A model generated the notes under the pieces. It saw only the letters and a program-made list of their open reading frames with translations. It was not told the DNA's origin and ran no database searches. A stretch of 64,000 bases of DNA from Natroniella sulfidigena (GTDB lineage Bacteria > Bacillota > Halanaerobiia > Halobacteroidales > Halobacteroidaceae), in contig NZ_JALKBY010000008.1 of NCBI RefSeq assembly GCF_023223645.1, forward strand, positions 1 through 64,000, read 5' to 3'. A program made the position numbers and the translations under genes. Shown here one piece after another: positions 44,786-54,400 of this stretch (positions are counted from its first letter, which is position 1; each line of letters starts with the position of its first letter).

Positions 44786-45856
44786 TCAGCCACCATCTCC
44801 CTCTTCTACATCAATCCTAGTTATAACTGTTGGATAATCTACAACCTCCCTACAAACAACTGGTTGGTCACCGATTACTTCTTCATTGGATGTCCAAGCA
44901 CTCATGCCAAAAGTCGAAGCCATAGCCTCATAACCTAACACATTTAAAATCCTTGCTGCTTGGCTAGCTTCGTAACCATGTGAACTGATAAGCACAATTT
45001 CTTTATCTGTAGGCAATTTAGCTAAATTCTCTGGATCAGTAATAGTTTTTAAAGGAATATTTATTGCTCCTTCAATAAATCCTTTTTGATATAATTTAGA
45101 AGTTCTTAAATCAACTAAGAAATAATCATCGCTTTCTTCTTTTACGATAGATTTAACATCACTATATCCTATTACCGGTCTTAATGAATCCTCAATGATT
45201 TGCTGCCCTTGAGCAATTATCAACTCTTTTAAAGTATCAACTTCATAATCAATCTCTGGCAATTCAAATTCTTCTGTTGCTTCTGTAGGCTCTGTTGCCA
45301 ATTCATAATCAGCAGGATCACAGTCTAAAGATCCTCCCCAGCCTCCAAAGCCATTTTCCATAGCCACTGTATCAAAGCCTAACATACCCCAAAAAGCAGC
45401 AGTTTGGCTAGCAGTATGCCCTGAATAACAGACCACAATAATCTTTTTATCCTGTGGCAACTTATCAATTTGATGCTCTTCACTAATAGTTTCGTACGGT
45501 ATATTGACAGAACCAATAATACTAGCATCAGTAAAGTCATCAGCTCCCCGAATATCTACCACATAATAGTCAGGATCTGGATATAATACAACATTTTCAT
45601 ATACTTCTCTTGGAGTAATAACTTCCTGATAATCATTTTGCAAATAATCATCTGCAACTTCTATTAATGCTTCAAACTGCTCTCCTTCCAGCTGCTTTTC
45701 TAATGGATCAACAACTACTTCTTCAACCTCTTCTTCAACAACATCATCTGTAATTGTTGGCTCCGATTGATCATTACAAGCCACTAAACTTAATATAATT
45801 ATGAGACTAAAAATTAAAAGTATTGATTTTTTTCTAAACAATAACTTTCTAAACAT
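44786..45856 (-). CDS. Lipoprotein with two rhodanese domains, one lacking its Cys
   Basis: A 356-residue exported lipoprotein: signal with lipobox LSLVAC (Cys27), an acidic linker, then two rhodanese domains. Domain 1 (about 80-180) has the active Cys143 in VVCYSGHTAS. Domain 2 (about 225-330) has SSHGYEAS at the same place, with Ser for Cys, so it is probably not catalytic. The start at 45856 is set by AAGGAGG 11 nt upstream. It is the first gene of the molybdoenzyme operon and would place sulfurtransferase activity on the outer face of the membrane with the enzyme. Confidence 0.85.
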   Translation of the reverse strand: MFRKLLFRKKSILLIFSLIIILSLVACNDQSEPTITDDVVEEEVEEVVVDPLEKQLEGEQFEALIEVADDYLQNDYQEVITPREVYENVVLYPDPDYYVVDIRGADDFTDASIIGSVNIPYETISEEHQIDKLPQDKKIIVVCYSGHTASQTAAFWGMLGFDTVAMENGFGGWGGSLDCDPADYELATEPTEATEEFELPEIDYEVDTLKELIIAQGQQIIEDSLRPVIGYSDVKSIVKEESDDYFLVDLRTSKLYQKGFIEGAINIPLKTITDPENLAKLPTDKEIVLISSHGYEASQAARILNVLGYEAMASTFGMSAWTSNEEVIGDQPVVCREVVDYPTVITRIDVEEGDGG

Positions 45857-46002
45857 TACATTTATAACCTCCTTAATTCTATTTTGATAAAACCAAATCA
45901 ACTATACCCTTCCTTTCACACCCCCTTTGTAAAGTTATTTCTCTTGCCTTAGCTAAAAATACTTAATTCAACTTTTAGAGGTAATTATCACATTCACTAA
46001 CT

Positions 46003-46036
46003 AATCAAAAAAACAAAGTGGGCATTAGCCCACTTT
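46003..46036 (-). terminator. Orphan terminator in the operon upstream region
   Basis: A perfect 9-bp stem (aaagtgggc at 46015-46023, gcccacttt at 46028-46036) is followed on the minus strand by GTTTTTTTGATT. No recognised gene lies between it and the dacF terminator. Confidence 0.75.
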
Positions 46037-46140
46037 AGGCTAAGTCTAAGATTAAGAATAAGTGAAATCAAAAAGTTATTCATAACCTTTAAAAAACATA
46101 GTTTCCTAAATAATAAAAACTTGCTTTTTCTTAATTAAAA

Positions 46141-46152
46141 TGATCTAAATCA
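46141..46152. promoter_or_regulatory. FNR/CRP-like dyad
   Basis: TGATCTAAATCA is a perfect TGAT-N4-ATCA dyad, the core of Fnr-type sites, in the gap before the molybdoenzyme operon. Such a short motif can arise by chance in AT-rich DNA. Confidence 0.35.
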
Positions 46153-46285
46153 TTGTCATTAAAATTAATTCATGTTACTATTATTATTCTAGATTATTCT
46201 CAACCATCCTGTTAACTGGCTATTCGCTTTAGTTATAGCCTGATAACCAAACGGAATAGCTAAAAAATATGACCTTATACACAGA

Positions 46286-46314
46286 AAAAAGCCTTCTCAT
46301 TGAGAAGGCTTTTT
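46286..46314 (-). terminator. Terminator after dacF
   Basis: A 13-bp stem (aaaaagccttctc and gagaaggcttttt) with a 3-base loop overlaps the dacF end and runs into a T tract. Confidence 0.85.
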
Positions 46315-47472
46315 TTAAGCAAAGAATCCTAATATGAAGTTTTTAATCCACCTAAAGAGCAATGTTAAAATCCCTGCTCGTTCTACCTCTTCAGCTGTTA
46401 CTAATTCAACCCGACCTAATTCTTGATCTTCTTGGATAAATAATAACTCTCCAACTCTTGCTCCTTCTTCCACTGGTGCCTCTAATTCTTCTTCAATCCT
46501 TACTTCCTGCTCAATTTCATCTTTTGTTCCCCGTTCAATAAATGCCGAAAATTCAGTAGCTGTAACAACTGGAACTTCTAACTCTTCTCCTTTATCTACC
46601 TCTACTTGCTCTACTTCTACCCCAGAATTAATTAGCTTTGTTTCATGAAATGCTCTAAAAGCATAATCTAATAACCGAGCAGTCTCATTTACTCGAGCTT
46701 GATCACTATCTGTTCCCAATACAACTGAAATGAACCGAACTCCATCCCGTTCAGCCGTTCCTACTAAATTATATCCTGCTTGTGTAGTCCAACCTGTTTT
46801 TAATCCATCTGCTCCTTCAAAATGTCCAATGAAATTATTTGTGGTATAAATCGGATACTCTCCACCTCTAATTCTCGCAGTCCTCCTTGCAGAATAATCC
46901 ATAACTAAATCATATTTAATCAACTCTCTAGACATAACTGCAATATCTTCAGCAGTCGAATAGCTATCTTGACCATCTCTAACAGGAAGACCTGTTGCAT
47001 TACCAAAATAAGTATTCTCTAAGCCTAACTCCTCTGCTCTGCGATTCATCTGCCGTACAAAGTTATCTTTAGAACCACCTATATGTTCCGCTAAAGCAAC
47101 AGTAGCATCATTAGCTGAAGGAATAATAACTGCCTTTAATAAATCCTCAACTGTCATCTTCTCTCCTGCTTGTAACCAAATCTGTGATCCGCCTTTTGAT
47201 TGGGCCAACCTAGTCGCCTCTACCTCTTCTTCTAAAGAGATCTCTCCTGCTTCTAATGCCTCCATAACTAATAATAAAGCCATTGTCTTGGTTATACTAG
47301 CTGGAGCTAACTCTAAGTCCTCATTATAACTATATAGTACTTGCCCAGTTTCAGCTTCTACTAACATCGCAGATTTAAGATCTAAGTCTGGCTCACTAGC
47401 ATAAGCAGTTGGAATCAAAGCTAAAAATAGAATGATTAATAAACTACTAACTCCCCTTTTAAAACTCAACAT
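46315..47472 (-). CDS. dacF: D-alanyl-D-alanine carboxypeptidase (DacF/PBP5 type)
   Basis: A 385-residue penicillin-binding protein that trims the stem peptide of peptidoglycan. A signal peptide (about 5-25) is followed by the peptidase S11 domain with the SxxK motif in APASITKTMALL (about 57), the SxN motif in IPSANDATVAL (about 118) and KTG in DGLKTGWTTQAGYN (about 226). A C-terminal PBP5-like domain and a terminal amphipathic/hydrophobic helix (LLFRWIKNFILGFF) anchor it. It follows mazG by 13 nt, probably in one transcript. Confidence 0.94.
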   Translation of the reverse strand: MLSFKRGVSSLLIILFLALIPTAYASEPDLDLKSAMLVEAETGQVLYSYNEDLELAPASITKTMALLLVMEALEAGEISLEEEVEATRLAQSKGGSQIWLQAGEKMTVEDLLKAVIIPSANDATVALAEHIGGSKDNFVRQMNRRAEELGLENTYFGNATGLPVRDGQDSYSTAEDIAVMSRELIKYDLVMDYSARRTARIRGGEYPIYTTNNFIGHFEGADGLKTGWTTQAGYNLVGTAERDGVRFISVVLGTDSDQARVNETARLLDYAFRAFHETKLINSGVEVEQVEVDKGEELEVPVVTATEFSAFIERGTKDEIEQEVRIEEELEAPVEEGARVGELLFIQEDQELGRVELVTAEEVERAGILTLLFRWIKNFILGFFA

Positions 47473-47485
47473 AATCTTTCCTCCC

Positions 47486-48928
47486 TCAATATAATTCCTT
47501 TTTTGCTTGCTGCCATAACTTTTCTAACTCTTCATTAGTTAATTGCTCTAATTGCTGTCCATTTTTATCAGCCTGTCGCTCCATATAATTAAATCTTTTC
47601 TTAAACTTATTAACTGCTTGGCGTAAACACAGCTCTGTATCAATTTCTAAGAATCTCCCTAGATTGACTACAGCAAAGATTAAATCACCTAATTCTTCAA
47701 TTATCTCTTCAGCTTGATTATTTTTAAGGGCATCCTTTAATTCCAATAATTCCTCATCAACCTTAACTAATACTTCTTCTACTTTCGTCCAATCAAAACC
47801 AACCTTAGCTGCTTGCTTTTGAACCTTCTGGGCCAACATCAATGCTGGCAGTTGATTAGGAACCTGCTCTAATAAAGAAGGTCTATCTTTACCTTCAGCC
47901 TCTTGTTCTTTAATCTCTTCCCAATTGCTGATTACTTGATTTTCATTCTCCACTTCAAGCTCTCCAAAGACATGAGGGTGGCGTCTGATTAGCTTTTCAA
48001 TAATCTCTGTAATGACATGATAAATTGTAAATGGTCCTTCTTCCTTAGCTATCTGAGCATGAAAAACAACCTGTAATAATAAATCCCCCAGCTCCTCTGC
48101 TAAACCAAAATAATCTTCATCTTCAATCCTTTCAATTACTTCATAACTTTCCTCGATTAAATGCTTCTTTAAAGTCTGATGATCCTGTTTTTGATCCCAG
48201 GGGCAACCATCTTCCCCCCTTAAAGTCTCCATAATCTCTAATAACTGATTAAACTGAGTCGAATTAGCCTGATCAACTGGTAGATATAAACTAGTTAAAT
48301 GATCAATCCACTCTAATCTATCGAGTTGATAAAGTTCAATCTCTTCAACCTTCTCTTCTGGTAGCCCCACATGGTGCAATAACTTGACTTTAAATTGATC
48401 TGGATAAATCTCCATCAACTTTAACTTAATTTCAGAAGCAATATTCCGATTATAAACCTGACAGATAATTGTATCAACACTAGGATCTAAATCATTAACA
48501 CTAAAAGCAAGTCCATCTAAAACCTTTAACCCACTAATTGGATCAAGACCTAAAGCAGCAAAACTGAGCTCTAAAAAACTTGGCCCGGCTATTATTTGAT
48601 ACTCTTGATCATCTAAATTATTAATAATCTGTTGTACCGACTCTTCAGCAACCAGTGGGTGACCTGGCACAGCATAAACGACCTGCTTGTCCTCCTGAAC
48701 TAACTCAATAATCTCCCTAGCTATCTGCTCATAAATCACTTCAAATTTATCCTGCTTTTGATAAAGATAATCAAATGTATTAAATTCAATCCCTTCCTGC
48801 TTCAAATCTTGAGCAGCAGGATGTTTTTCCGTTCTCAAATATACTAGTTCCGCCTCTTGTAAGCTCTGATAAGCTTCTAAAGTCAATAACTTTAAATCAC
48901 CAGCTCCTAAACCAATTATCTTTACCAT
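47486..48928 (-). CDS. mazG: Tetrapyrrole methylase-MazG fusion (YabN)
   Basis: A 480-residue two-part protein. Residues 1-210 resemble tetrapyrrole/SAM methylases (MVKIIGLGAGDLKLLTLEAYQ; VYAVPGHPLVAEESVQQI), and the rest contains two MazG units (LRGEDGCPWDQKQDHQTLKKHLIEESYEVIE from about 235, and a second EExxE region EVDEELLELKDA from about 385). MazG hydrolyses noncanonical or signalling NTPs to NMPs. The fusion is the YabN form of sporeformers and sits in the mfd-spoVT-spoVB group. Confidence 0.94.
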   Translation of the reverse strand: MVKIIGLGAGDLKLLTLEAYQSLQEAELVYLRTEKHPAAQDLKQEGIEFNTFDYLYQKQDKFEVIYEQIAREIIELVQEDKQVVYAVPGHPLVAEESVQQIINNLDDQEYQIIAGPSFLELSFAALGLDPISGLKVLDGLAFSVNDLDPSVDTIICQVYNRNIASEIKLKLMEIYPDQFKVKLLHHVGLPEEKVEEIELYQLDRLEWIDHLTSLYLPVDQANSTQFNQLLEIMETLRGEDGCPWDQKQDHQTLKKHLIEESYEVIERIEDEDYFGLAEELGDLLLQVVFHAQIAKEEGPFTIYHVITEIIEKLIRRHPHVFGELEVENENQVISNWEEIKEQEAEGKDRPSLLEQVPNQLPALMLAQKVQKQAAKVGFDWTKVEEVLVKVDEELLELKDALKNNQAEEIIEELGDLIFAVVNLGRFLEIDTELCLRQAVNKFKKRFNYMERQADKNGQQLEQLTNEELEKLWQQAKKELY

Positions 48929-48930
48929 TA

Positions 48931-50541
48931 TTATCCCCTCACTAATCCAAACTTATCTAAAAAATTGATTAATTTAATTCCAACTCTAGGTAAGACCTCT
49001 AAATCCTCTCTAGTAATTGCAGCAGTTAATAATAATACCAACCCATAACTTAACATTCCCACTAAAATACTAAATAATGTACTAAATACTTTATACTGAC
49101 TAATTTGTAACAATCCTTCATAAACTACAAAGACCAAAATAGACATAACTCCACCACTGATTAAAGGTTTTAAAATTAATGTCTGATAATCAAAATCAGG
49201 TTTAGCTATCTTAAAGACACCCCAAATATTCAATCCAGCTGCCAAACTAAAACCAGCTGCCGTTCCAATTGCAGCCCCCCTGATCCCTAGATGAGGTATT
49301 GCTGTTAAGGTATAATTTAAGACTACATTTAATAAAGCTCCTAAAAATAGATTGCGAGCTGGTAACTTCGGTCGATCAAACCCCTGTAAGATACTTGATG
49401 TAACTTGCTGTAATCCAATAGCAACTACCCCTACTGATAAATAACGGAGTGGAATTGCTGCTTCAATATTAGCAAAGATCATTTCAGTTAATGGTTCTGC
49501 TAAAATAAAGAGTCCTAAAGCAGCAGGAATTGCTACATATAAAGTTAATTTAAAAGCTTTAGCAATCCTTCGTTTAGCTAGCTTGTCCGCATCAAGAGCA
49601 TACGCTTCTGAAATAGCTGGAACTAAGCTGACTGCCAATGAAGCAGCAATCACAGTAGGAAACCTAACTAAAGTCATAGCCATTCCATTGAATTGGCCAT
49701 ATAGTCCAGTAGCAGCTTGTAAGGAATAACCTGCTACTTCTAACCTTCTAGTAATCATTGAAGCATCAATCAATCTCATCAACGGTAAAATTAACCCTCC
49801 CAGTGTAACAGGGATTGCTAATGAAAAAATTTGATTTAAGACCTCTTTAACAGTTGGCTTCTCTTTCAACTCAGATTCTGCTTTAAGCTCCCGATTAGCC
49901 TGAAAGCGATAATAAATAACCAATAAGATAGCCAAACCTGCAATTGATCCAAAGAAAGCTCCCGCTGCTGCTCCTGCTGCTCCAAATTCAACTCCATAGG
50001 GTATCAACAAATAAGCTAAAATAATCATAATAACTATCCTAAACAACTGCTCAATTACTTGAGAGACTGCTGTTGGCTTCATCTGCTGCCAACCTTGAAA
50101 ATAACCACGATATGTAGCCATAATTGAAACTAGAAATATTGCTGGAGCAATTGCTAAGATCGAATAATAAACATTGATGTCATCTAATAAATAGCGAGCC
50201 ATCGGTCTAGCTAAGACTCCAACCATAATTGCTGCTAATAACCCGATTACAAAACTGACCTTCAACGCTACTTGAAAGATAAAATCTGCTATCTCTTCCT
50301 TCCCTTCAGCCCTTTTTTCTGCTACCAACTTAGAGATAGCTACAGGAATTCCTACAATCGAAATGGTTAAAATCATAGTATAGATTGGATAAGCTTTTTC
50401 ATAAATCCCAAGCCCTTCTGCTCCAATTAACCTTGATAAAACCGCTTTATAAATAAATCCTAAAAATTTACTAACAAATGAAGCACCTGCTAAAATAGCT
50501 GTTCCTTTTAATAAAGTGTTTTTTTTGTTACTCACTACCAT
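48931..50541 (-). CDS. spoVB: Stage V sporulation protein B (MOP-superfamily flippase)
   Basis: A 536-residue membrane protein with about 14 spans, in the MATE-like polysaccharide/lipid flippase group. The opening LLKGTAILAGASFVSKFLGFIYKAVLSRLIGAEGLGIYEKAYPIY and the SILQGFDRPKLPARN region match SpoVB/YabM. It is thought to flip lipid-linked wall precursors for spore cortex synthesis. It ends 3 nt before mazG. Confidence 0.9.
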   Translation of the reverse strand: MVVSNKKNTLLKGTAILAGASFVSKFLGFIYKAVLSRLIGAEGLGIYEKAYPIYTMILTISIVGIPVAISKLVAEKRAEGKEEIADFIFQVALKVSFVIGLLAAIMVGVLARPMARYLLDDINVYYSILAIAPAIFLVSIMATYRGYFQGWQQMKPTAVSQVIEQLFRIVIMIILAYLLIPYGVEFGAAGAAAGAFFGSIAGLAILLVIYYRFQANRELKAESELKEKPTVKEVLNQIFSLAIPVTLGGLILPLMRLIDASMITRRLEVAGYSLQAATGLYGQFNGMAMTLVRFPTVIAASLAVSLVPAISEAYALDADKLAKRRIAKAFKLTLYVAIPAALGLFILAEPLTEMIFANIEAAIPLRYLSVGVVAIGLQQVTSSILQGFDRPKLPARNLFLGALLNVVLNYTLTAIPHLGIRGAAIGTAAGFSLAAGLNIWGVFKIAKPDFDYQTLILKPLISGGVMSILVFVVYEGLLQISQYKVFSTLFSILVGMLSYGLVLLLTAAITREDLEVLPRVGIKLINFLDKFGLVRG

Positions 50542-50682
50542 CTTCCTTCCTGCACTAGTACCTCTAATTATAATATCAAAATTATAATCAATATGCTACA
50601 CTTTTTTATTCTTTATAATTCAAATAATAGAAAAATTTACTTAAATAACAGACTTCAGTAGGAAATAATCTCAGAAAATGAA

Positions 50683-50706
50683 AGGTGAGCTATTGCTAGC
50701 TCACCT
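50683..50706 (-). terminator. Terminator after spoVT
   Basis: A perfect 10-bp stem (aggtgagcta and tagctcacct, loop ttgc) follows the spoVT stop, with a T-rich tail on the minus strand. Confidence 0.78.
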
Positions 50707-50710
50707 AGAG

Positions 50711-51268
50711 TTAATCCTCCATCTGTTTAGCTAAAAAACCTGCTGCTGTAGTAGCTAACTTAACTTCTAAATCACCCATCTCTGTTCCTTCGCTCTGAGA
50801 TGCTAAAACAACAACTCCAATCGCTTCACCTTGAGACATAATCGGAGTTAAAACTTGAGCAGTAAATTTATCTTCTTCATAAATTCCTTCACAAAATATT
50901 TCTTCATCAACTTCATTAGCTTCATTAATTATTTTAGTTTCCCCAGATTCCATTACTCCTTCTGTCAATTCACTGGTCGGTTTATCAATAAATTTATTCT
51001 TTTTGGCCCCTGCTACTGCTACAATTGCATCACGATCTAATACACAAGCAATATGACCTGTTACTTCAGCAAGAGAATCTACATACTCTTGTGCAAATTC
51101 TCCTAACTCACCAATTGGAGAATATTTTTTTAAGATAACCTCCCCATCACGATCAACAAAGATCTCTAATGGTTCACCTTCTCTAATCCTCATCGTTCTT
51201 CTAATCTCTTTAGGAATCACAACCCGCCCTAAATCATCTATGCGACGTACTATACCTGTAGCTTTCAT
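50711..51268 (-). CDS. spoVT: Stage V sporulation protein T
   Basis: A 185-residue transcription regulator of forespore sigma-G genes. The N-terminal AbrB-type swapped-hairpin DNA-binding domain (MKATGIVRRIDDLGRVVIPKEIRRTMRIREGEPLEIF, residues 1-37) is followed by a GAF-like domain (about 58-180). Length is close to the Bacillus protein. It lies between mfd and spoVB as in Bacillus. Confidence 0.95.
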   Translation of the reverse strand: MKATGIVRRIDDLGRVVIPKEIRRTMRIREGEPLEIFVDRDGEVILKKYSPIGELGEFAQEYVDSLAEVTGHIACVLDRDAIVAVAGAKKNKFIDKPTSELTEGVMESGETKIINEANEVDEEIFCEGIYEEDKFTAQVLTPIMSQGEAIGVVVLASQSEGTEMGDLEVKLATTAAGFLAKQMED

Positions 51269-51409
51269 TTTTTAATGATTAGCATCTGACTTAAAATTGA
51301 ATACTAACCAATTGACACCTCCTTTAAATTTTATTTCCTACCCCTTTCATTACTAGTATATAATTAGATTAAAAATTTTATTCTTATTATGCCAACTAAT
51401 GGGTCAAAA

Positions 51410-54400
51410 CTATTCTTCTGCAAGTAAGAACTCTAAAATAGCATTTATTAGTTTTACCTTTTGTTGATCGGCTAAGCCTGTTACTTTAACTTCTATCCTA
51501 GGTTGAGTGCCATTAATAAATTTCAAATCAGCAAATTGGTGACTTAATTCTAACAAACGTCTACCACTTAATGAATGATCTTCAAAAAACTTTAAAGTAA
51601 CTCGTTCTGCTTTTTCTTTAATTTCAGCTATTGCTAATTTGTTACCTCTAATCTTAATTTTAGCTAATTCTAATAAAATTATTACTTCCTGTGTTAACTG
51701 TCCAAATCTATCTTTTAACTCTTTTACCAATTCATCACACTCTTCCTCAGTTTCTAAAGCATCAATTTTTTTATAAATCTCAATCTTTTGCTTAGAGTCA
51801 GGAATATAATCTTCAGAAAGGTAAGCATCTACTTTAAGCTCTAGTTCAATCTCTTCTTCTTGCTCTTCACCTTCAGTCTGTAATTCTGTAATAGCATCCT
51901 CTAACAACTTACAATAAAGTGAAAATCCAATTGCTTCAATATGACCATGTTGCTCTGGCCCTAAAATATTCCCCGCACCTCTAATCTCTAAATCACGCAT
52001 TGCAATTTTGAATCCTGAACCTAATTTAGTAAACTCTTTAATTGCTTTTAATCTTTTTTCAGCTATTTCTGATAAGATTTGATCTTGTTCATATAATAAA
52101 TAAGCATAGGCTACCTTATTACTTCTACCTACTCGTCCCCGAAGTTGATACAATTGAGATAATCCCATCTTATCTGCTCGATTAATAATAATTGTATTGA
52201 CATTAGAAATATCTAATCCAGTTTCTATTATTGTTGTACAGACTAAAATATCAAATTTTCCTTCTAAAAAATCAAGCATTAACTTCTCTAACTTCAATTC
52301 ACTCATTTGTCCATGAGCTACTGCTATTTCAGCTTCAGGTACTAAATTCTTAATTTTAGCAGCTAATTTTTTGATATCCTTAACTCGATTATGAACAAAA
52401 TAGACCTGACCACCCCGATTTAACTCTCTATTCAAAGCAGTTTTAACTAAATTCTGATCATACTCTCGTACATAAGTCCTAATTGGATACCTATTTTCAG
52501 GCGGAGTCTCAATTAAACTGATATCTCTAACCCCAACTAGCGACATATGTAATGTTCGAGGAATAGGTGTAGCAGTCATAGTTAAGACATCAATACTCTT
52601 TTTCAACTGCTTTAATCGCTCTTTTTGACTAACCCCAAATCTTTGTTCCTCATCTACCACGACTAACCCTAAATCTTTAAATTTAACATCATTTGATAAC
52701 AATCTATGAGTTCCAATTACTACATCAATTGTACCAATCTTTAAACCTTCAATAATCTTTTTCTGTTCTGTAGCAGTTCTAAATCTACTCAACATTGCTA
52801 CTTCAATTGGATAATCTTCAAACCTTTCCTCTAAATTATTCCAATGTTGCTGGGCCAAAATGGTTGTCGGCACTAAAAAACCAGCCTGTTTGCCATCCAT
52901 AACCGCCTTGAAAATAGCCCTAATAGCCACTTCAGTCTTACCATATCCGACATCACCACATAACAATCTATCCATTGGTTGAGTTGATTCCATATCTTCT
53001 TTAACTTTTTCAATTGCTGTAAGTTGATCAGGAGTTTCTTGATAAGGAAATTTAGCCTCAAACTCTTGTTGCCAAACTGTATCTTCACTGAAAGCATAAC
53101 CTTTCTTCAACTCTCGTTGAGCATATAGTTCCAATAATTCTTCTGCCATCTCAGCTACAGACTTTTTAACTCGCGACTTGACCTTATTCCAGTTATCACC
53201 ATCTAATTTATGTAATTTAGGTTCTTTATCATCCATCCCAATATATTTTTGAATCAAATCAACCTGATCGGTCGGAACATATAATTTATCATCATCTGCA
53301 TAAGATAACAATAAATAATCTTTATTCTTGCCTTGTACTTGTAATGTTTTAATCCCTAAATAATGACCAATCCCATGATTTTCATGAACTACATAATCCC
53401 CTTGATTTAGCTCTGTAAAAGAAGAAACTTCAACTCCTTGATTAAAACCTACTGCTCTCTTTTTTTTCCGTTTCTGCTCTTTAAATAATTCATTCTCAGT
53501 ATATAAGATAAACTTTGCTTCTGAAAATAAAAAGCCATGCTTTAAATTGCAGGTTGTTAAGATTATATTTCCTACCTTTAATTCGCCACCAATCTCTTCA
53601 ACTACAATTACTGGTAAATCATCTTCTGCTAGACGCTCTTTTAATCTATGAGCTTTCTTTAAATTATTCAAACCGATCACGATTTTATAGCCATTATTCA
53701 GCTGTTCAGTAAGCTGTTCAACTAATAAATCAAGCTTACCTTGAACTCCTTGCAATCTTCGGGAACTGATTTCTAACTCAAAATCGGTTTCAATATAATC
53801 AATATTCTTTTTAGTAGGAGAAAGATATATCTTTTGTTGCTTAATCCCATAAAAAAAATGATTAAAATCAATAAATAAATCCTGATATCCTGTCAATAAA
53901 CTACCTTGTTCAAGCATAGTAATATAAGTTTGATTAACTTCCTCTAAAAAGTTAACCCCTGCCTTTTTTATCTGAAGAGGATTAAGCAAGGTTACAAACC
54001 CTGTAAAATAATCTAATAAAGAAACCTGTTGCTGGAAATAATTCAAATATTGCCTGATTTCAGGAAATTTAACTCCTTCTCTTATCCGTTCTAGATCAGT
54101 GGCTACTTTTTCTCTTAATTCAGTCACTGCTTGTGCTTCTAATTTTTTTGCAGTAGCCTCTAAATCTTCTTTTATTTTCTTACAACCTGATTCTATCATT
54201 TCTTGTGATAATATAAATTCAGTTGCCGGGCCAATCCTGACTACCTCTAATTGTTGTTGAGAAGACTGGCTTACCAGATCAAATTGACGGATCGAATCAA
54301 TCTCTTGACCGAAAAGATCAATTCTAACTGGATTTTGATAAGTTAAAGGATAAATATCTAAGATTCCTCCTCTAACACTAAACTCCCCTTCTGCTTCTAC

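Larger units (their letters stand above)
45902..46282 (-). other. Long gap upstream of the rhodanese/molybdoenzyme operon
   Basis: No convincing gene is present. Read on the minus strand it contains, in order: a nested hairpin region (46219-46260; CTATTC/GAATAG around GTTAT/ATAAC), an FNR-like dyad TGATCTAAATCA (46141-46152), short TAAG repeats (46036-46065) and a strong terminator (46003-46036). The operon promoter must lie in or downstream of this region, but I see no clear consensus. Confidence 0.5.

Noticed and set aside
52873-53097. Minus-strand 74-residue frame inside mfd
   Set aside because: It is an out-of-frame shadow within the helicase domain of mfd, which is intact in its own frame.
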